From: Zymoseptoria tritici IPO323
Taxonomy: Eukaryota > Ascomycota > Dothideomycetes > Mycosphaerellales > Mycosphaerellaceae
Assembly: GCF_000219625.1 (NCBI RefSeq)
Contig: NC_018216.1
Coordinates: 310,001-374,000, forward strand
DNA: 64,000 nucleotides
Reading direction: 5' to 3'
Part shown: positions 33,027-42,711 of the stretch, in pieces
Position numbering within the stretch: the first letter of the stretch is position 1
Layout: every line of letters begins with the position of its first letter
Notes under the pieces: model-generated
Database searches by the model: none
What the model saw: only the letters and a program-made list of their open reading frames with translations
What the model was told of the DNA's origin: nothing
Translations under genes and position numbers: made by a program

Positions 33027-34201
33027 TTACCACACCAAAACGCTCTTCACAACACTCCCATCCTCCATCACCTTCCTCGCCTTCTCGAACTCCTCAACTT
33101 TAAACTCCGTCACCATCTTCTCCACTGGCAGCGTGCCATCTTTACACCACTGCAACAGCTCCGGCAACGCCTCTATTGGATCTCGATCGCCCTCAATCAC
33201 ACCCACCAACTTCCTTCCATGGACCATATGCGGCAACAAATCCAATTCCAGCTTCGCACCCACGGGCTTCACACCCACTTGAAACACCGTCCCATTGTTC
33301 CTCACCGCTTCCAAACACTGCTCCAGCACAACAACACTCGGCGTCGTGTCAAGAATATGCGTACACCCCAACCCATCTTGAGTCACGCCTTTCAATGCCT
33401 CACTCAACGACTTGCCACCCAGTCCTTCCTGAGAAGTATCCAACCCCGCCGTCGACCCAAACCCTTTCGCCAACTCAATCCGACTCGCCACGACATCACA
33501 CGCAATAATCGTCCCCACCCCTCTGTGCTTCGCCGCCGCGATAGCCGCTAATCCGACCCCTCCCAACCCCACCACGGCGACGACATCTCCCGCCTCACCT
33601 CGCCCGACATGCGTCACCGTTCCCGCACCCGTCATGATGCTACACCCCAGCGGAGCGTAGAGTCTCAATTCCGCCGCATCTCGGACCATTTTCGTCACGT
33701 TGACCGCACAGCTCACCTTCACCGGTGCCGGGGACGCGAAGCTCAATTGTCCGAAGAACCCCCCGCCGATGACTTTCGACTTGTTTGACGCGAGCACGAA
33801 AGTAGGCGTGTTGGCTTGGGAGGTGAGAGCGGAGTGCTGGACGCAGTAGGCGGGATGGCCGTGACAGGCGGCTGCGGAGAGGATGACCAGATCTCCGACG
33901 CTGAACTTGGACTATTGAGCTGCGCTGCCGAGGCGGAGGATACGCCCGGCTCCTGGAGTTGGTGAGTCTTAAAGGGCTGGACTGGAGAGGACGAGCGGGC
34001 TTGATGCGGCTCACCTTCGTGACCATATACACGAGGATAAATCCCTCCAAAACCTGCAATGTCGGTGTGGCAGATTCCCGTTGCGATCATTTCGACGAGA
34101 AATTCGTCGGGGAAGGGGGCGCGGGTGAGGAGGTCGGTGAGTTGCCAGTCGTGTTGGGAGTAGGAGACGATCCCGCGGGAGGGGATTGTGAATTCGGACA
34201 T
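33027..34201 (-). pseudogene. Zinc-dependent alcohol dehydrogenase with an in-frame stop
   Basis: Exon 1 is 34015-34201 and exon 2 is 33027-33952; the 62-bp intron is GTGAGC...CTCCAG. The product would be 370 residues, the normal size of medium-chain zinc ADHs. It shows GICHTDIAGF (catalytic zinc Cys), VYGHEGAG, the Rossmann VVAVVGLGGVGLAAI and a typical C-terminus. A TAG at 33912-33914 interrupts the conserved segment LGSAAQ-stop-SKFSVGDLVILS in exon 2. The structural-zinc loop is also shortened: AACHGHPAYC replaces the usual C-x2-C-x2-C...C array. With both lesions it is probably a recent pseudogene or null allele. The rest is open and well conserved. Its stop lies 25 bp beyond that of the convergent SET/MYND gene. 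Confidence 0.75.
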
Positions 34202-34598
34202 TTTTGTTGGATACACTGGTCGGAAACCTTGATGGTGCGGTCTTTGTTGTTTTTGGGTGGAGATGACAGGTGAGGTTTGGATGTTGGTCGATGACCGAGG
34301 GTGTGGTGTGAGGTAGAGTTGATAGAGCTGGGTCGGCTAAGCGGTTGTCTTTTGGTCGACGAGGCAGACTTGCTATCCGATTTTGGAGACACATGATGAA
34401 TCTATCATTACGGTATGCATCAAACTTGAAGATCGATTCACTCTTCACGGCGTACTGACAGTCGAATAGTGAAGAAGCACTCCAGGTTCTGGTCATTTCG
34501 CTTCCTCCTCGCTCGGTCCCTCCGCCATCCAATCCTCCTTCCTGGCCTTCTTACTGGGATTCCACCGCTTCTACTAAACGTGCATACAAGTGAAAATG
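34202..34598. other. Intergenic region between the ADH and HET genes
   Basis: 397 bp between same-strand genes; it should hold the ADH promoter and the 3' UTR of the HET gene. No TATA box or open frame of interest. Confidence 0.4.
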
Positions 34599-36818
34599 CT
34601 AGACGATGCACATCTCTTGACGCGCGGCAGCGGAAATCCACCGCAGGCTGTCTGACGCTGAAGAAAGCCATTTATCGACATTTGTCCATCGCTGGAAGAG
34701 GCCTATCCTTCGGAATATGTTCGACCGTCCTTCCACACCCTCGAGCGCGAGACCGACCCATACGATATACTTATCCTCGCCTCGCACCATCACCGACGCA
34801 CCCAAAACAAGGCATACGACCTCTCGTCTGTAGTCTAAAGGATACTCAGCTGTGGGGTCGTCATCGAAGAACCAAGTCAGTCCGGTTAATTTGTCCTCGT
34901 TGCCGAAGAGCTGCAAGTTGCTTCGGATGATGCCCGTTCTGCTGTTTTCCTGGAGTGACATGTTCGCTCCATCGGGCAAATCTTTCAATGCGGGATGCCT
35001 TGCGATGATACCCTTTCTCGCCAAACCAGAGATGTGGACTTCGCCGCGTTTTACTTGACCAAAGTGATCAGGCCCCGTCGCTTCGACTTCTGTGCTCAAG
35101 ATCTTGGCTGCCCATGGACCGGTACCGTCGTAGATTTTTGCATATCTCCATGTCACGGGGTATCTGCATGATGCCCAGGACCACGAAGGTGGAGGGAGAC
35201 TGGGTTCGCTCGAAGGGATTGCTCTCAAGGCATAATTCTTATCCATGACGCTGGCCTCCTCGCACAGCCATGCCAGACCTCGGAGGAGATCTGACTTCCA
35301 CAGCCCGGCGAGGTACTCATCCTTGGTGTAGGTCTCGAATCGACTTGCGAGGCCAGAAATTGCAGGAAGTCGGTCGTCTTCGTACGTCAGACGACGTCGA
35401 CTATAATCTCTGACAAGATCGTAAAAGCGGTTGTATTCTTTCAGATCTTGGGATCTCGCTATTGATACCAAAAACCCTGCCCATGGCGGCCTGATCATCC
35501 ACATAGAGTCCGTCTCCGCTGTGAGACGTGGTCCAAGTGGCACATGTATCTCCTCGAAGCGTTGCGACGTCAGGCATTCAAAGTACATCTGTTTGCTTCC
35601 GAAGGAAAGAGTCCGCGGGGCCAGGATGCGTTCTTGATGGACCCAGCCACGAGTTGCGAGAATGGGAGGGAACTCCGTTGTCAAGAATGCCTTCCGACTC
35701 TTGTCACGCCGTGCTCGGATCAAGTTGGGCTGACCGTCTTCACCAGAGAGGTTGAAAGTGCAAGATTCGCCGGACTGGATTGATCGTGTGTTCAAGAAGC
35801 CAGTATGCGCATCCGGAGCGCCTGCCGCTGCGATCGTTACGATGGCGTTCTGGAATATCGATGCCATCTTGACGCACTCCTTCTCCCAGTCCTCCTTGTC
35901 TTGTTGGATGATGCAGAGGCTGTCGATCCACAAGTGTCGCAATCCGAGGCCGGACGCCGTGGTCAATGCATCTTGGAAGTTCCGAGCAAGAGTACGGAAG
36001 TCGATGCTTTTGAGATGCTGGTCGATATTTTCTTTACGGGTGAGAATCGCTGGCAACTCCTTTCCCCAGCAGTGACTGAGAGCAGCATATCTAGTGCATG
36101 ACGGGAGCGTTGCTGAGTATACCAGCTTCACATCCACGACGTTCCCGCCTTCGTCCGAAGTGATCTCGAGCAGACGGGTCGGTAGCTCCTTGCTACTTTC
36201 TCCTTCTGCTGAGCAGGTATCGTGGTTGTCGAGACAATCATCGAGCCAGGATCTCGCCGATATTAAGTCCGGCAAATTCTCCACCTCGCGGCCCACAACA
36301 TGAGGAACGTTGTGCTGGACCTGGGTGATCTTCAGCCAAAAGTCCTCGTCCAGGAAATTCATGCCGTGCGTATTGCGTTCGTCTTCGGCATCCCATACCC
36401 ACACGGAGAGTCGCACCACTCCACGCTTCTCGGGCGACTCTATGGGACTCAGAGAAAGAGCGTCATTGGGATGCAGCTGGAACTTCCGGTATCTCGAGTC
36501 GAAGTCAAGCTTTTTGTCGGCCGAGACTCTGGATCCTTTGATGGTATGGATGTCTTGCACGATGCCGAGGATGAGCTTGCAGAGTACGCAGCCTTGCTCT
36601 ATTGATCTCCGGAGGGCGGCAATGTCGGGTTGGTGACCGACGGATTCTGTGTCGTAGGGCTTTGGTTCTGGTCGTGCGCACATTTCTTCCAGACCACGGA
36701 AGGCTGATTTGCAGCATTCGCAGATCCAGGCTGGCTCTTCGTTAGCAGTGATCTCTGCCGCCATCTTGACACAACAACGGTGCATTGCTGGGAAGAACAA
36801 AAGAGAGACCACGACCAT
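34599..36818 (-). CDS. Heterokaryon incompatibility (HET) domain protein
   Basis: Single exon. The HET domain begins near residue 243 with RYAALSHCWG, followed by FQDALTTASGLGLRHLWIDSLCIIQ and DWEKECVKMASIFQNAIVTIAAAG, the three conserved blocks of the family. HET proteins trigger cell death on fusion of incompatible hyphae or act in fungal innate responses. The N-terminus has CECC and CVLC cysteine pairs (about residues 33-80) that could bind metal. I start at ATG 36818; ATGs at 36785 and 36764 (MAAEITANEE) are alternatives. A TATATAT at 36864-36870 lies so close to 36818 that 36764 may be the true start. No transmembrane segment is convincing. Length (about 720-740 residues) is usual. Confidence 0.9.
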   Translation of the reverse strand: MVVVSLLFFPAMHRCCVKMAAEITANEEPAWICECCKSAFRGLEEMCARPEPKPYDTESVGHQPDIAALRRSIEQGCVLCKLILGIVQDIHTIKGSRVSADKKLDFDSRYRKFQLHPNDALSLSPIESPEKRGVVRLSVWVWDAEDERNTHGMNFLDEDFWLKITQVQHNVPHVVGREVENLPDLISARSWLDDCLDNHDTCSAEGESSKELPTRLLEITSDEGGNVVDVKLVYSATLPSCTRYAALSHCWGKELPAILTRKENIDQHLKSIDFRTLARNFQDALTTASGLGLRHLWIDSLCIIQQDKEDWEKECVKMASIFQNAIVTIAAAGAPDAHTGFLNTRSIQSGESCTFNLSGEDGQPNLIRARRDKSRKAFLTTEFPPILATRGWVHQERILAPRTLSFGSKQMYFECLTSQRFEEIHVPLGPRLTAETDSMWMIRPPWAGFLVSIARSQDLKEYNRFYDLVRDYSRRRLTYEDDRLPAISGLASRFETYTKDEYLAGLWKSDLLRGLAWLCEEASVMDKNYALRAIPSSEPSLPPPSWSWASCRYPVTWRYAKIYDGTGPWAAKILSTEVEATGPDHFGQVKRGEVHISGLARKGIIARHPALKDLPDGANMSLQENSRTGIIRSNLQLFGNEDKLTGLTWFFDDDPTAEYPLDYRREVVCLVLGASVMVRGEDKYIVWVGLALEGVEGRSNIFRRIGLFQRWTNVDKWLSSASDSLRWISAAARQEMCIV

Positions 36819-36863
36819 GGCTTGGGTCAAGCAGCGTTGGCATTCGTGTGGTGGCGCAGTGCA

Positions 36864-36870
36864 TATATAT
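36864..36870 (-). promoter_or_regulatory. TATA box of the HET gene
   Basis: TATATAT 46 bp upstream of the first ATG and 100 bp upstream of the third in-frame ATG of the HET gene. Confidence 0.5.
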
Positions 36871-37013
36871 CGCGGCTATTTCAGCCACCAAGGCCTGGAC
36901 CCCAGCGAGATTCAGATTACGCGAGACGGGCATGATATACGAAGCGCACGTCCAGTACAGCTATCAGCTACCATACACGGCCGGAGCCTTGCTTTGCAAC
37001 AGCCCAGCAATAA

Positions 37014-38600
37014 CTAGATGTCATGCCCACAGGTAGCAACATGACGCTCGCCCTCCATGACTGTCCATGGGAAGAGTTCGTCGTCAAGGATGGTAGAGTT
37101 TGACATCTCCATCGCTCGGTCGTACAGTTCGGAAAAGACGTCTCGAGTGGCTTTCCGGCCACTCTTCGGAATGAGCTTATGGCCTTCCATGGCGAGTGTT
37201 GCGAGAACATGGGCAACGGCCTGTGATATGAAGGTCAGCAATGCAGCCCCAAGGCGCAGACGACACACAGCTCTTACCCTTGCGTTCACAGTAAGCTGTT
37301 CAGGGTTGGGATTGTCGATGTTGTCGCACTCTTGGTGGTAGCATGCGTCCTCGGTAACACCAGTGCCAGTGTGCAGCCCGCCGACTGGCTTGTTCAAGGT
37401 GCTCATGAACGAAGCATAGTCGCTGCCTCCAGTGAAGACAGCTGGGCGGACAGTCTTGCCTTGACTCTCGAGATAATCCACAAAGAGCTTCTCAATAACC
37501 TCCGAGCCTGGAGCGCCAGCAAGACCGTGAGTGCTGCCATCGCCATCGAACACTCCCCAGTATCCGCGAGATACCATGTCGAAGTTGAGGTACAGAAGCA
37601 GATTGTCCGCCTCGCGGGTGTTGTTGATCTGCGAGGTGTAATAGCGGGATCCGACCAGACCGTTCTCCTCAGCTCCCCACCATGCCAGACGAATCTTGTT
37701 GCGGAAGCCGAGTTTCTGCAGACCGTCGAAGATTTCCAAAAGTAACGAGGAGCCTGATCCGTCGTCGTTGATACCGGCACCGGCTTTGACGGAGTCCAAG
37801 TGAGCACCAAGCATGATGACATTGTGCGGATCACCGCCTTTCGACTCTGCAATAACGTTCTGTGTGATGCGCTCTTCGATGGTTTGCGTCTGCTGGAAGT
37901 ATGCGGTGAGTTCCTCGCCGGCTTCGAGTCTGGCCTTTAACCTTTGACCGTCGTCCTGGTTGATGAATCCGCTGGACCTGTATGCTACCGGATCCGGAGC
38001 GGAGAGGGTGCCTCCAGTGACCTTTGGTGAGACGTTGTTGTAGACGATGACATTCGCCGCACCGGCAGCTACTGCAGGCTTGACTTTACCAGCCAGTGTT
38101 CCACCCGTAGGACAGGTTCCTCGCTCAACGAGCACGATTTTGCCTTGGACATCCAGACCTTCGTAGCTGGCAACGTCACATGCTGCTGTGCCATTGGGTC
38201 CAAGCACAAGTGGCAAAGTCACGCCTTCTGGAGACGTAGACGGAGAGTATGTGAGACCGAAGACGTAGATGTCTTCTTCACCGACTTTGAAGGAGATCGA
38301 CTCGACGTTGTTGAAGAGAGCTGGGAAGTCTTGAGTCCAGGCTTTGAAGTCCTTCCCTTTCTTCACTCTCGACAGGACATAGTCTCGAGAGGCATCAAAT
38401 CCAGGATACCCAAACGCCCGGTTGCCTCCATTGGCTTTGGCGATGTCGTTCAATTTGCGGAGGTTTCGCATCAGGCCTTGCTCTTTGATGGTGGATTGGA
38501 GTCTTTCGGATAGACCTCGACCGGGGGAGGCATTCGCATAGCTTGCGAGGCCAGCAGCCAGTGCCGCGGTGTAGATCGAATTGGACACAGGAATCTTCAT
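37014..38600 (-). CDS. Secreted or vacuolar M28 aminopeptidase (aminopeptidase Y type)
   Basis: Exon 1 is 37278-38600 and exon 2 is 37014-37220. The 57-bp intron (GTAAGA...GCTGACC...TCACAG) is a multiple of three and open, so unspliced reading inserts 19 residues into NARAVAHVLATLAM. The spliced product has 509 residues. A signal peptide (MKIPVSNSIYTAALAAGLAS) is followed by a propeptide, a PA domain (about 120-230) and the M28 peptidase: GAHLDSV (His267), INDDGSG (Asp279), WGAEENG (catalytic Glu311, ligand Glu312), LNFDMVS (Asp341) and ACYHQECD (His422), two co-catalytic zincs. It resembles yeast Ape3 and releases N-terminal residues from peptides. Several Asn-x-Ser/Thr sites fit a glycosylated secretory protein. 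A TATATA at 38654-38659 sits 54 bp upstream. Confidence 0.93.
   Translation of the reverse strand: MKIPVSNSIYTAALAAGLASYANASPGRGLSERLQSTIKEQGLMRNLRKLNDIAKANGGNRAFGYPGFDASRDYVLSRVKKGKDFKAWTQDFPALFNNVESISFKVGEEDIYVFGLTYSPSTSPEGVTLPLVLGPNGTAACDVASYEGLDVQGKIVLVERGTCPTGGTLAGKVKPAVAAGAANVIVYNNVSPKVTGGTLSAPDPVAYRSSGFINQDDGQRLKARLEAGEELTAYFQQTQTIEERITQNVIAESKGGDPHNVIMLGAHLDSVKAGAGINDDGSGSSLLLEIFDGLQKLGFRNKIRLAWWGAEENGLVGSRYYTSQINNTREADNLLLYLNFDMVSRGYWGVFDGDGSTHGLAGAPGSEVIEKLFVDYLESQGKTVRPAVFTGGSDYASFMSTLNKPVGGLHTGTGVTEDACYHQECDNIDNPNPEQLTVNARVRAVCRLRLGAALLTFISQAVAHVLATLAMEGHKLIPKSGRKATRDVFSELYDRAMEMSNSTILDDELFPWTVMEGERHVATCGHDI
37221..37277 (-). other. In-frame 57-bp intron of the aminopeptidase gene
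   Basis: GTAAGA donor, TTGCTGACC branch site, ATCACAG acceptor. It contains no stop, so retention would give a full-length protein with 19 extra residues near the zinc site. Confidence 0.85.
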
Positions 38601-38653
38601 GGCTTCGGATTGTTCGATTTTGAACGTCCATCAAGGTGGCGGAAGTCGAGGAA

Positions 38654-38659
38654 TATATA
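38654..38659 (-). promoter_or_regulatory. TATA box of the aminopeptidase gene
   Basis: TATATA 54 bp upstream of the ATG at 38600 within GGAATATATACCGG. Confidence 0.5.
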
Positions 38660-39123
38660 CCGGCCGATCCATTCCTGCGTACGAGTGGAGGCCACATCGT
38701 CAACCACACTCGCGCTGCCCAGATTCTCTTGTCGATGCTGATATGGAAGCTCGTCCAGTTGACTGTATGCGCCAAGGTCGGAAAAGGTATTGCCAAGGGA
38801 GAACCCTGCATTCATGTGCTAAGAACTGCCACCTTCCGCATTGGGCAAGATTGACGAACTTGGCGGTCTCCAGAATTAAGTGACCAAGAGTGGAGCCGCT
38901 GATAGCCGATATCAATCGGAATATTTGGAGTTGGTTTCCAAGCGTTGGAAGGCTCAAGTGCTGTCATGGTACGAGAAACTCCCTCAGTCTCCCTGTGAGT
39001 AGGAAATCCATTCATGCTACGAAGAACGGCTAATCATGCCCGATAATAGCATTTCATTGACGACAAGACACTGCGAGGAACTACTATTGTGGAACTACAA
39101 ATCTGCCTGATCTCCATCACCCA
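38660..39123. other. Intergenic region upstream of the aminopeptidase
   Basis: About 460 bp, ordinary composition, no convincing frame on either strand. Confidence 0.4.
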
Positions 39124-39945
39124 TCAAACAAAGCCGTACTCCTCGTCGTCCATCAACCTCGACTCCTCCGCTGTCAACGTCGAGGTATTGGGAATCTTGT
39201 GACACTGCCAGAACTGCGGTGGAAGGTCGTCACGAGTCTCAATCCATCGTATCTCCTGCTCCGTCAAGTAGGCTTCTCCAGTCCTGCCGCGGCATGTTGC
39301 GCATGTGTCCGTGAAGCAGATTAACAACTGTCGTCTGGTGTCCTCAGCGGTCCAGACCCATTCGGGCAGGATGGTTGTGCTGGTCGTTGCGTTGATGTTG
39401 CGCTGGTCAGGTGTCATCAGGACGTTGGGGCGCCAAATATAGATTCCGAAAGCTTCGAAGAGTTCGATCTTGTGGACGAAGTTGTTGGCAATGGTCGGGT
39501 TGTGAGCAACGACATTCGGAGCTGGGTTGGCTTGTACCTGATTGGGGACAGGAGCCTGCATCTGATTGTTTCCTGTCGCCGCTGGTTGAGGTTCAAGTTC
39601 GCCCAGCTCGAGGTCTTCAATGGCTTGGCCTATACGCTGAAGAATGCTGTCCCAGGTGATCTGGTCCTGGCGACTGAGCGGGACACGGGTGATTCTATCC
39701 CAGTCGGCATGTCGCCTTGGAATTGTCGCATCTGGATGATCCCTCTGGAGTTTCTGAGACTCCCTTGCTTGTGCCGTCAGGGCTGTCTTGCCGATGTCCC
39801 CGCCATATATATGGTCAAAGATTGGTTTACGATTCGAAGCAGCGTATTGGTCGATTGGGTAGCACAGGATGTAGGCTGCCATGCGATTCTCAAAGGTCCA
39901 TGTATGTTGCGGACCTCGCACTGCTGTCGCTCTTTTGGGCCCCAT
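39124..39945 (-). CDS. Unrecognised fungal protein, paralogue of the gene at 44917
   Basis: Single exon, 273 residues from ATG 39945; an upstream in-frame GTG is not used. The N-terminal block contains TWTFENRMAAYILCY, then RKPIFDHIYGGD and RRHADWDRI. The same block occurs in the protein at 44917-45849 (IWTYEERQAAHLLCY, RKRIFDILFGGD, RHADWDRI). A Pro/Asn/Gln-rich linker follows, and a C-terminal region with FTDTCATCRGR, whose CxxC also aligns with the paralogue's REHCRVCSR. No signal peptide or membrane segment. I do not recognise the family; a lineage-specific expanded family is inferred. Function unknown. Confidence 0.7.
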   Translation of the reverse strand: MGPKRATAVRGPQHTWTFENRMAAYILCYPIDQYAASNRKPIFDHIYGGDIGKTALTAQARESQKLQRDHPDATIPRRHADWDRITRVPLSRQDQITWDSILQRIGQAIEDLELGELEPQPAATGNNQMQAPVPNQVQANPAPNVVAHNPTIANNFVHKIELFEAFGIYIWRPNVLMTPDQRNINATTSTTILPEWVWTAEDTRRQLLICFTDTCATCRGRTGEAYLTEQEIRWIETRDDLPPQFWQCHKIPNTSTLTAEESRLMDDEEYGFV

Positions 39946-40464
39946 CGTGGGACTTGTGTGCTGGAGTATGGATGTCGAAGTGCTAGCCAATGTGGTCACA
40001 CATCAATGTCAACACGCAAATCGAGTCAAGAAGGGGATTCAAGCAGGTCAAAAATGATACTCGAACAAAGGAAGCTTGACCACATCTAGCACTGCTTTAG
40101 GCGTCCGCGTTACTTTCGACCTTTTGTAACAATGACTCACGAACAAAGGTCTCTGCCAGCTCGTCGTTGGGCATCACCGGCTGAGATCGCAGGAAAAAAG
40201 ACGCACGTTCGACCGAGCATCAATGCATCAATCGGAGTATCTTGAACCATTTCCATCAATGATACGATGCTCTCAGGTGTCCCAGAGAGCGACTGTCCAA
40301 CTCCAGGACAGAGGCGTAATGTCTACACGCAATGTGCGAGCGACTGGCGGAACTCGCTGATGTGTGTCAAATGAATAGTTCCCGCGTTTCTGGCATGTGC
40401 TTGGCAGCTACCCCTGAATCCGGACCGACAATAGCAAGAAGCCACTTTTGATCTCCAGAATGGC
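39946..40464. other. Intergenic region between the unknown gene and the tRNA gene
   Basis: 519 bp with no supported gene; it holds the promoter of the minus-strand gene ending at 39945. Confidence 0.4.
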
Positions 40465-40469
40465 AAAAA
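40465..40469 (-). terminator. RNA polymerase III terminator
   Basis: A TTTTT run (AAAAA on the plus strand) four bases past the discriminator base of the tRNA gene, where a Pol III terminator is expected. Confidence 0.7.
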
Positions 40470-40472
40470 GAA

Positions 40473-40608
40473 TGCCGACCGCGAGAATCGAACTCGCATC
40501 CCACCTAGACCATAACACCGGGATTGCTCGCCAGTGCACGGAACCGTGAGCGCGCGGAGGGAAACCCCGGATACGTTTGGGAGGTGCATACCATTAGACC
40601 AGATCAGC
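40473..40608 (-). tRNA. Intron-containing tRNA gene, isotype not settled
   Basis: On the minus strand GCTGATC at the 5' end pairs with GGTCGGC at the 3' end (7 bp with two G-U pairs). An A box TGGTCTAATGG lies at 40591-40601 and the T arm GCGAG-TTCGATT-CTCGC forms five perfect pairs and supplies the B box. The discriminator A and a TTTTT terminator follow. At 136 bp the gene is about 63 bp longer than a tRNA, implying an intron. CACCT after the D arm can pair with AGGTG before the variable loop, and CTCCCA would allow a CCC (Gly) anticodon. Neither gives a fully canonical D arm, so the isotype is left open. Confidence 0.65.
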
Positions 40609-42267
40609 TTGAGAATGTGGGAATTCTGTGGGTATATGTCTGTCGTCCAAGATTCTGTAAATGAGCTTGATTAGTCTTTCAGCGGCTCTTATCTGCTTTG
40701 AGATCGACGACATTGTTGAGCTTGTGTCATCGCTAGGCCGAAAACTCTGTCGATGCGCCTGGATCCGTCGTACTGTACGCTGTTGGCTCAGCTTTCCTCG
40801 TCAGACTCTGAGACGGGAATAAGGCTGCGGGAGCCATATAGCGGACTCTGTAATGTTAGGTGGTGACCATCCGTCCCACGCATGTTAACGTCAGCCTTTC
40901 GCCAACTTATACACGGAGCACGTCTAGTTCAACGTATGGGACGTGTTGCACTGCTCGAGGTCAGCGTGGGTCATGCCTTGATAGCATGGGACGGCTCCCG
41001 TGCTTTGCCGAGATTTTTGATCCCTCCCATTAGTAGTATAGCCATCCCATTATCGGTGTCTATAGAGGGAATTGATTACCGAGTTACGTGGGACTTTTTC
41101 CGCCGCTTGGACATGCCGTGGGAGCTACTTCGACTATAAAGGATGCTGCTACACCTTGGGAGTGATTTCTGGTCTCGCCATGCGTGACAAGAAGATCCGA
41201 AGATGCATTGCGGAAGCGATGGCCATTCTTTACAACGTATGGGAACTATTCTACAGTCAGGGGAGGACTTGGGACATGATTGTAATCAATACTCAACGAC
41301 TACCTTCCATCTCAGGAAATTACCTGGCTACGATCGTCCGATCTCTTTACGTTATTTCCCGCATACGTTCTATTCCGTGCAGTATATAGGATGCTCCAGC
41401 GCGCCATGGAAGTTACTAGGTCTATAGAAGAACGGTGGGAGGGCTGCCGCCCAGGTGAGGGAGAACCTGGCTGCCTTTATCCCACACGTACTTTAGGCCG
41501 TCCGTGGACGAATCTGTGTGTGACAAACGTTCAATCCACAGTCAAGAAGGCGTTGCAACGACATGGGACGTTGTGGACTCTATTGAGAGATTATGGGACG
41601 TATAGCGACTCAGGAGACATTTGGGCCGACCTCTTCCCACATGGGCTTTCGACTACCCCTCGACAACATTCCGCACAGATGTCGCTCCTGCTCACCCACG
41701 GGACGTGTTGGAACGATGTGGGACAACGTGGGACCTGTTGGGACTCCGAAAACCTTTATTTAGCCGTCCCGTCCGTGTTTACCACTGACCCTCGACAGAT
41801 TTCCAAGAAGAAGACGTGTCATACGGTCTGGACTACGGGCCGCCCGCGCGGGGCCAGGTTAGGGTACTTCAATACAGGAAGGGGAAAGAGCTATACGCCT
41901 TGGTAGTAAAGCTTGACGGATTACCCCTTTCTGTTGCCGACGACCCTTGTTGAGCTCCAAAAGGGAGACAGTTGCGCTGCTCGCGAAGACCTGGATGCTT
42001 GTTCGAGGGGCCTGCTCTAGTGCGAGATCTCGTATAGAATGTGACAGACTTGTGTTTGCGGTCATGTTCGTTGCTTTGATTTTCGTGGTAGCTATAATGA
42101 CAGGATTCGATCAAAGTAGAAGATCAAATGAATGTATCCCAGACTGTTCAGCGTTTGTGCGGTGTCCAAGCTCGACAACTGATGTTTCTCGGTAACATCG
42201 TCGCCTTTTCTCCACGTTCCACTCCCGCCCTCCGAAAGGTACTTTGCTGGTTGACGACACATATCGT
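40609..42267. other. Gene-poor region with clustered GGGAC motifs
   Basis: Open frames here are short and unconvincing. Between about 40930 and 41760 the word TGGGAC (often TGGGACGT or TGGGACAA) recurs roughly ten times, always on the plus strand, within otherwise unrelated sequence. It may be the remains of a short tandem repeat. Confidence 0.4.
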
Positions 42268-42711
42268 CTATTGGATAAACAGCTGCTGGTAGCAGAGAAC
42301 TCGAATGCTGTTGTACTTGGTCGGCAGGATAATCGAGGTCAAGCTATCGGGATCCGTCAAGCATTCGCCGACCGTGGTTTGATCGAGTGGTTTGGAGATT
42401 ATGCCGTCCTCCGCGCATTGAGTGTCCTTGAACAATGTCGTGTCGCAAGCGTATCCATCGGGAATACCGCTTGGAATGTAGACCTTGGCCCCTATAATGC
42501 CATGAACCTCGAAGCAGGAGCCCACGTAGGAGGTACCGTGGGAGAGCTGTTTGTCCTCGGTGCACTTGTTATTCTTGTACAATTCGGCGGTGTATTTGAT
42601 TTGGGTCGTGTCCACGCATTTGGCTGGAGGTGGTAGTCCACCTTAACGAGGAGCGAGCTTCTGCAAAGCTCCGTAGGCCCCTGGCAACGTTAGAAAGTTG
42701 ATGAAGTGCAT
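42268..42711 (-). pseudogene. Small cysteine-rich secreted protein, interrupted by a stop
   Basis: A minus-strand ATG at 42711 opens 22 residues with a hydrophobic start (MHFINFLTLPGAYGALQKL), then a TAA at 42643-42645, then in the same frame a 125-codon stretch ending at 42268. The downstream part has seven cysteines (AKC, NKC, GSC, YAC, TQC, GEC, VLC), a high proportion for its length, as in secreted effector-like proteins. TAA could come from CAA by one C-to-T change, the RIP-type lesion. A possible acceptor (ACGCAG) lies directly before the ATG, so an upstream exon cannot be excluded. No family recognised. Confidence 0.4.

Noticed and set aside
33912..33952. Explaining the ADH stop by a longer intron ending at CAATAG
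   Set aside because: That acceptor would shift the frame and delete the conserved GAGRILRLGSA segment; the CTCCAG acceptor gives the expected GHEGAG motif.
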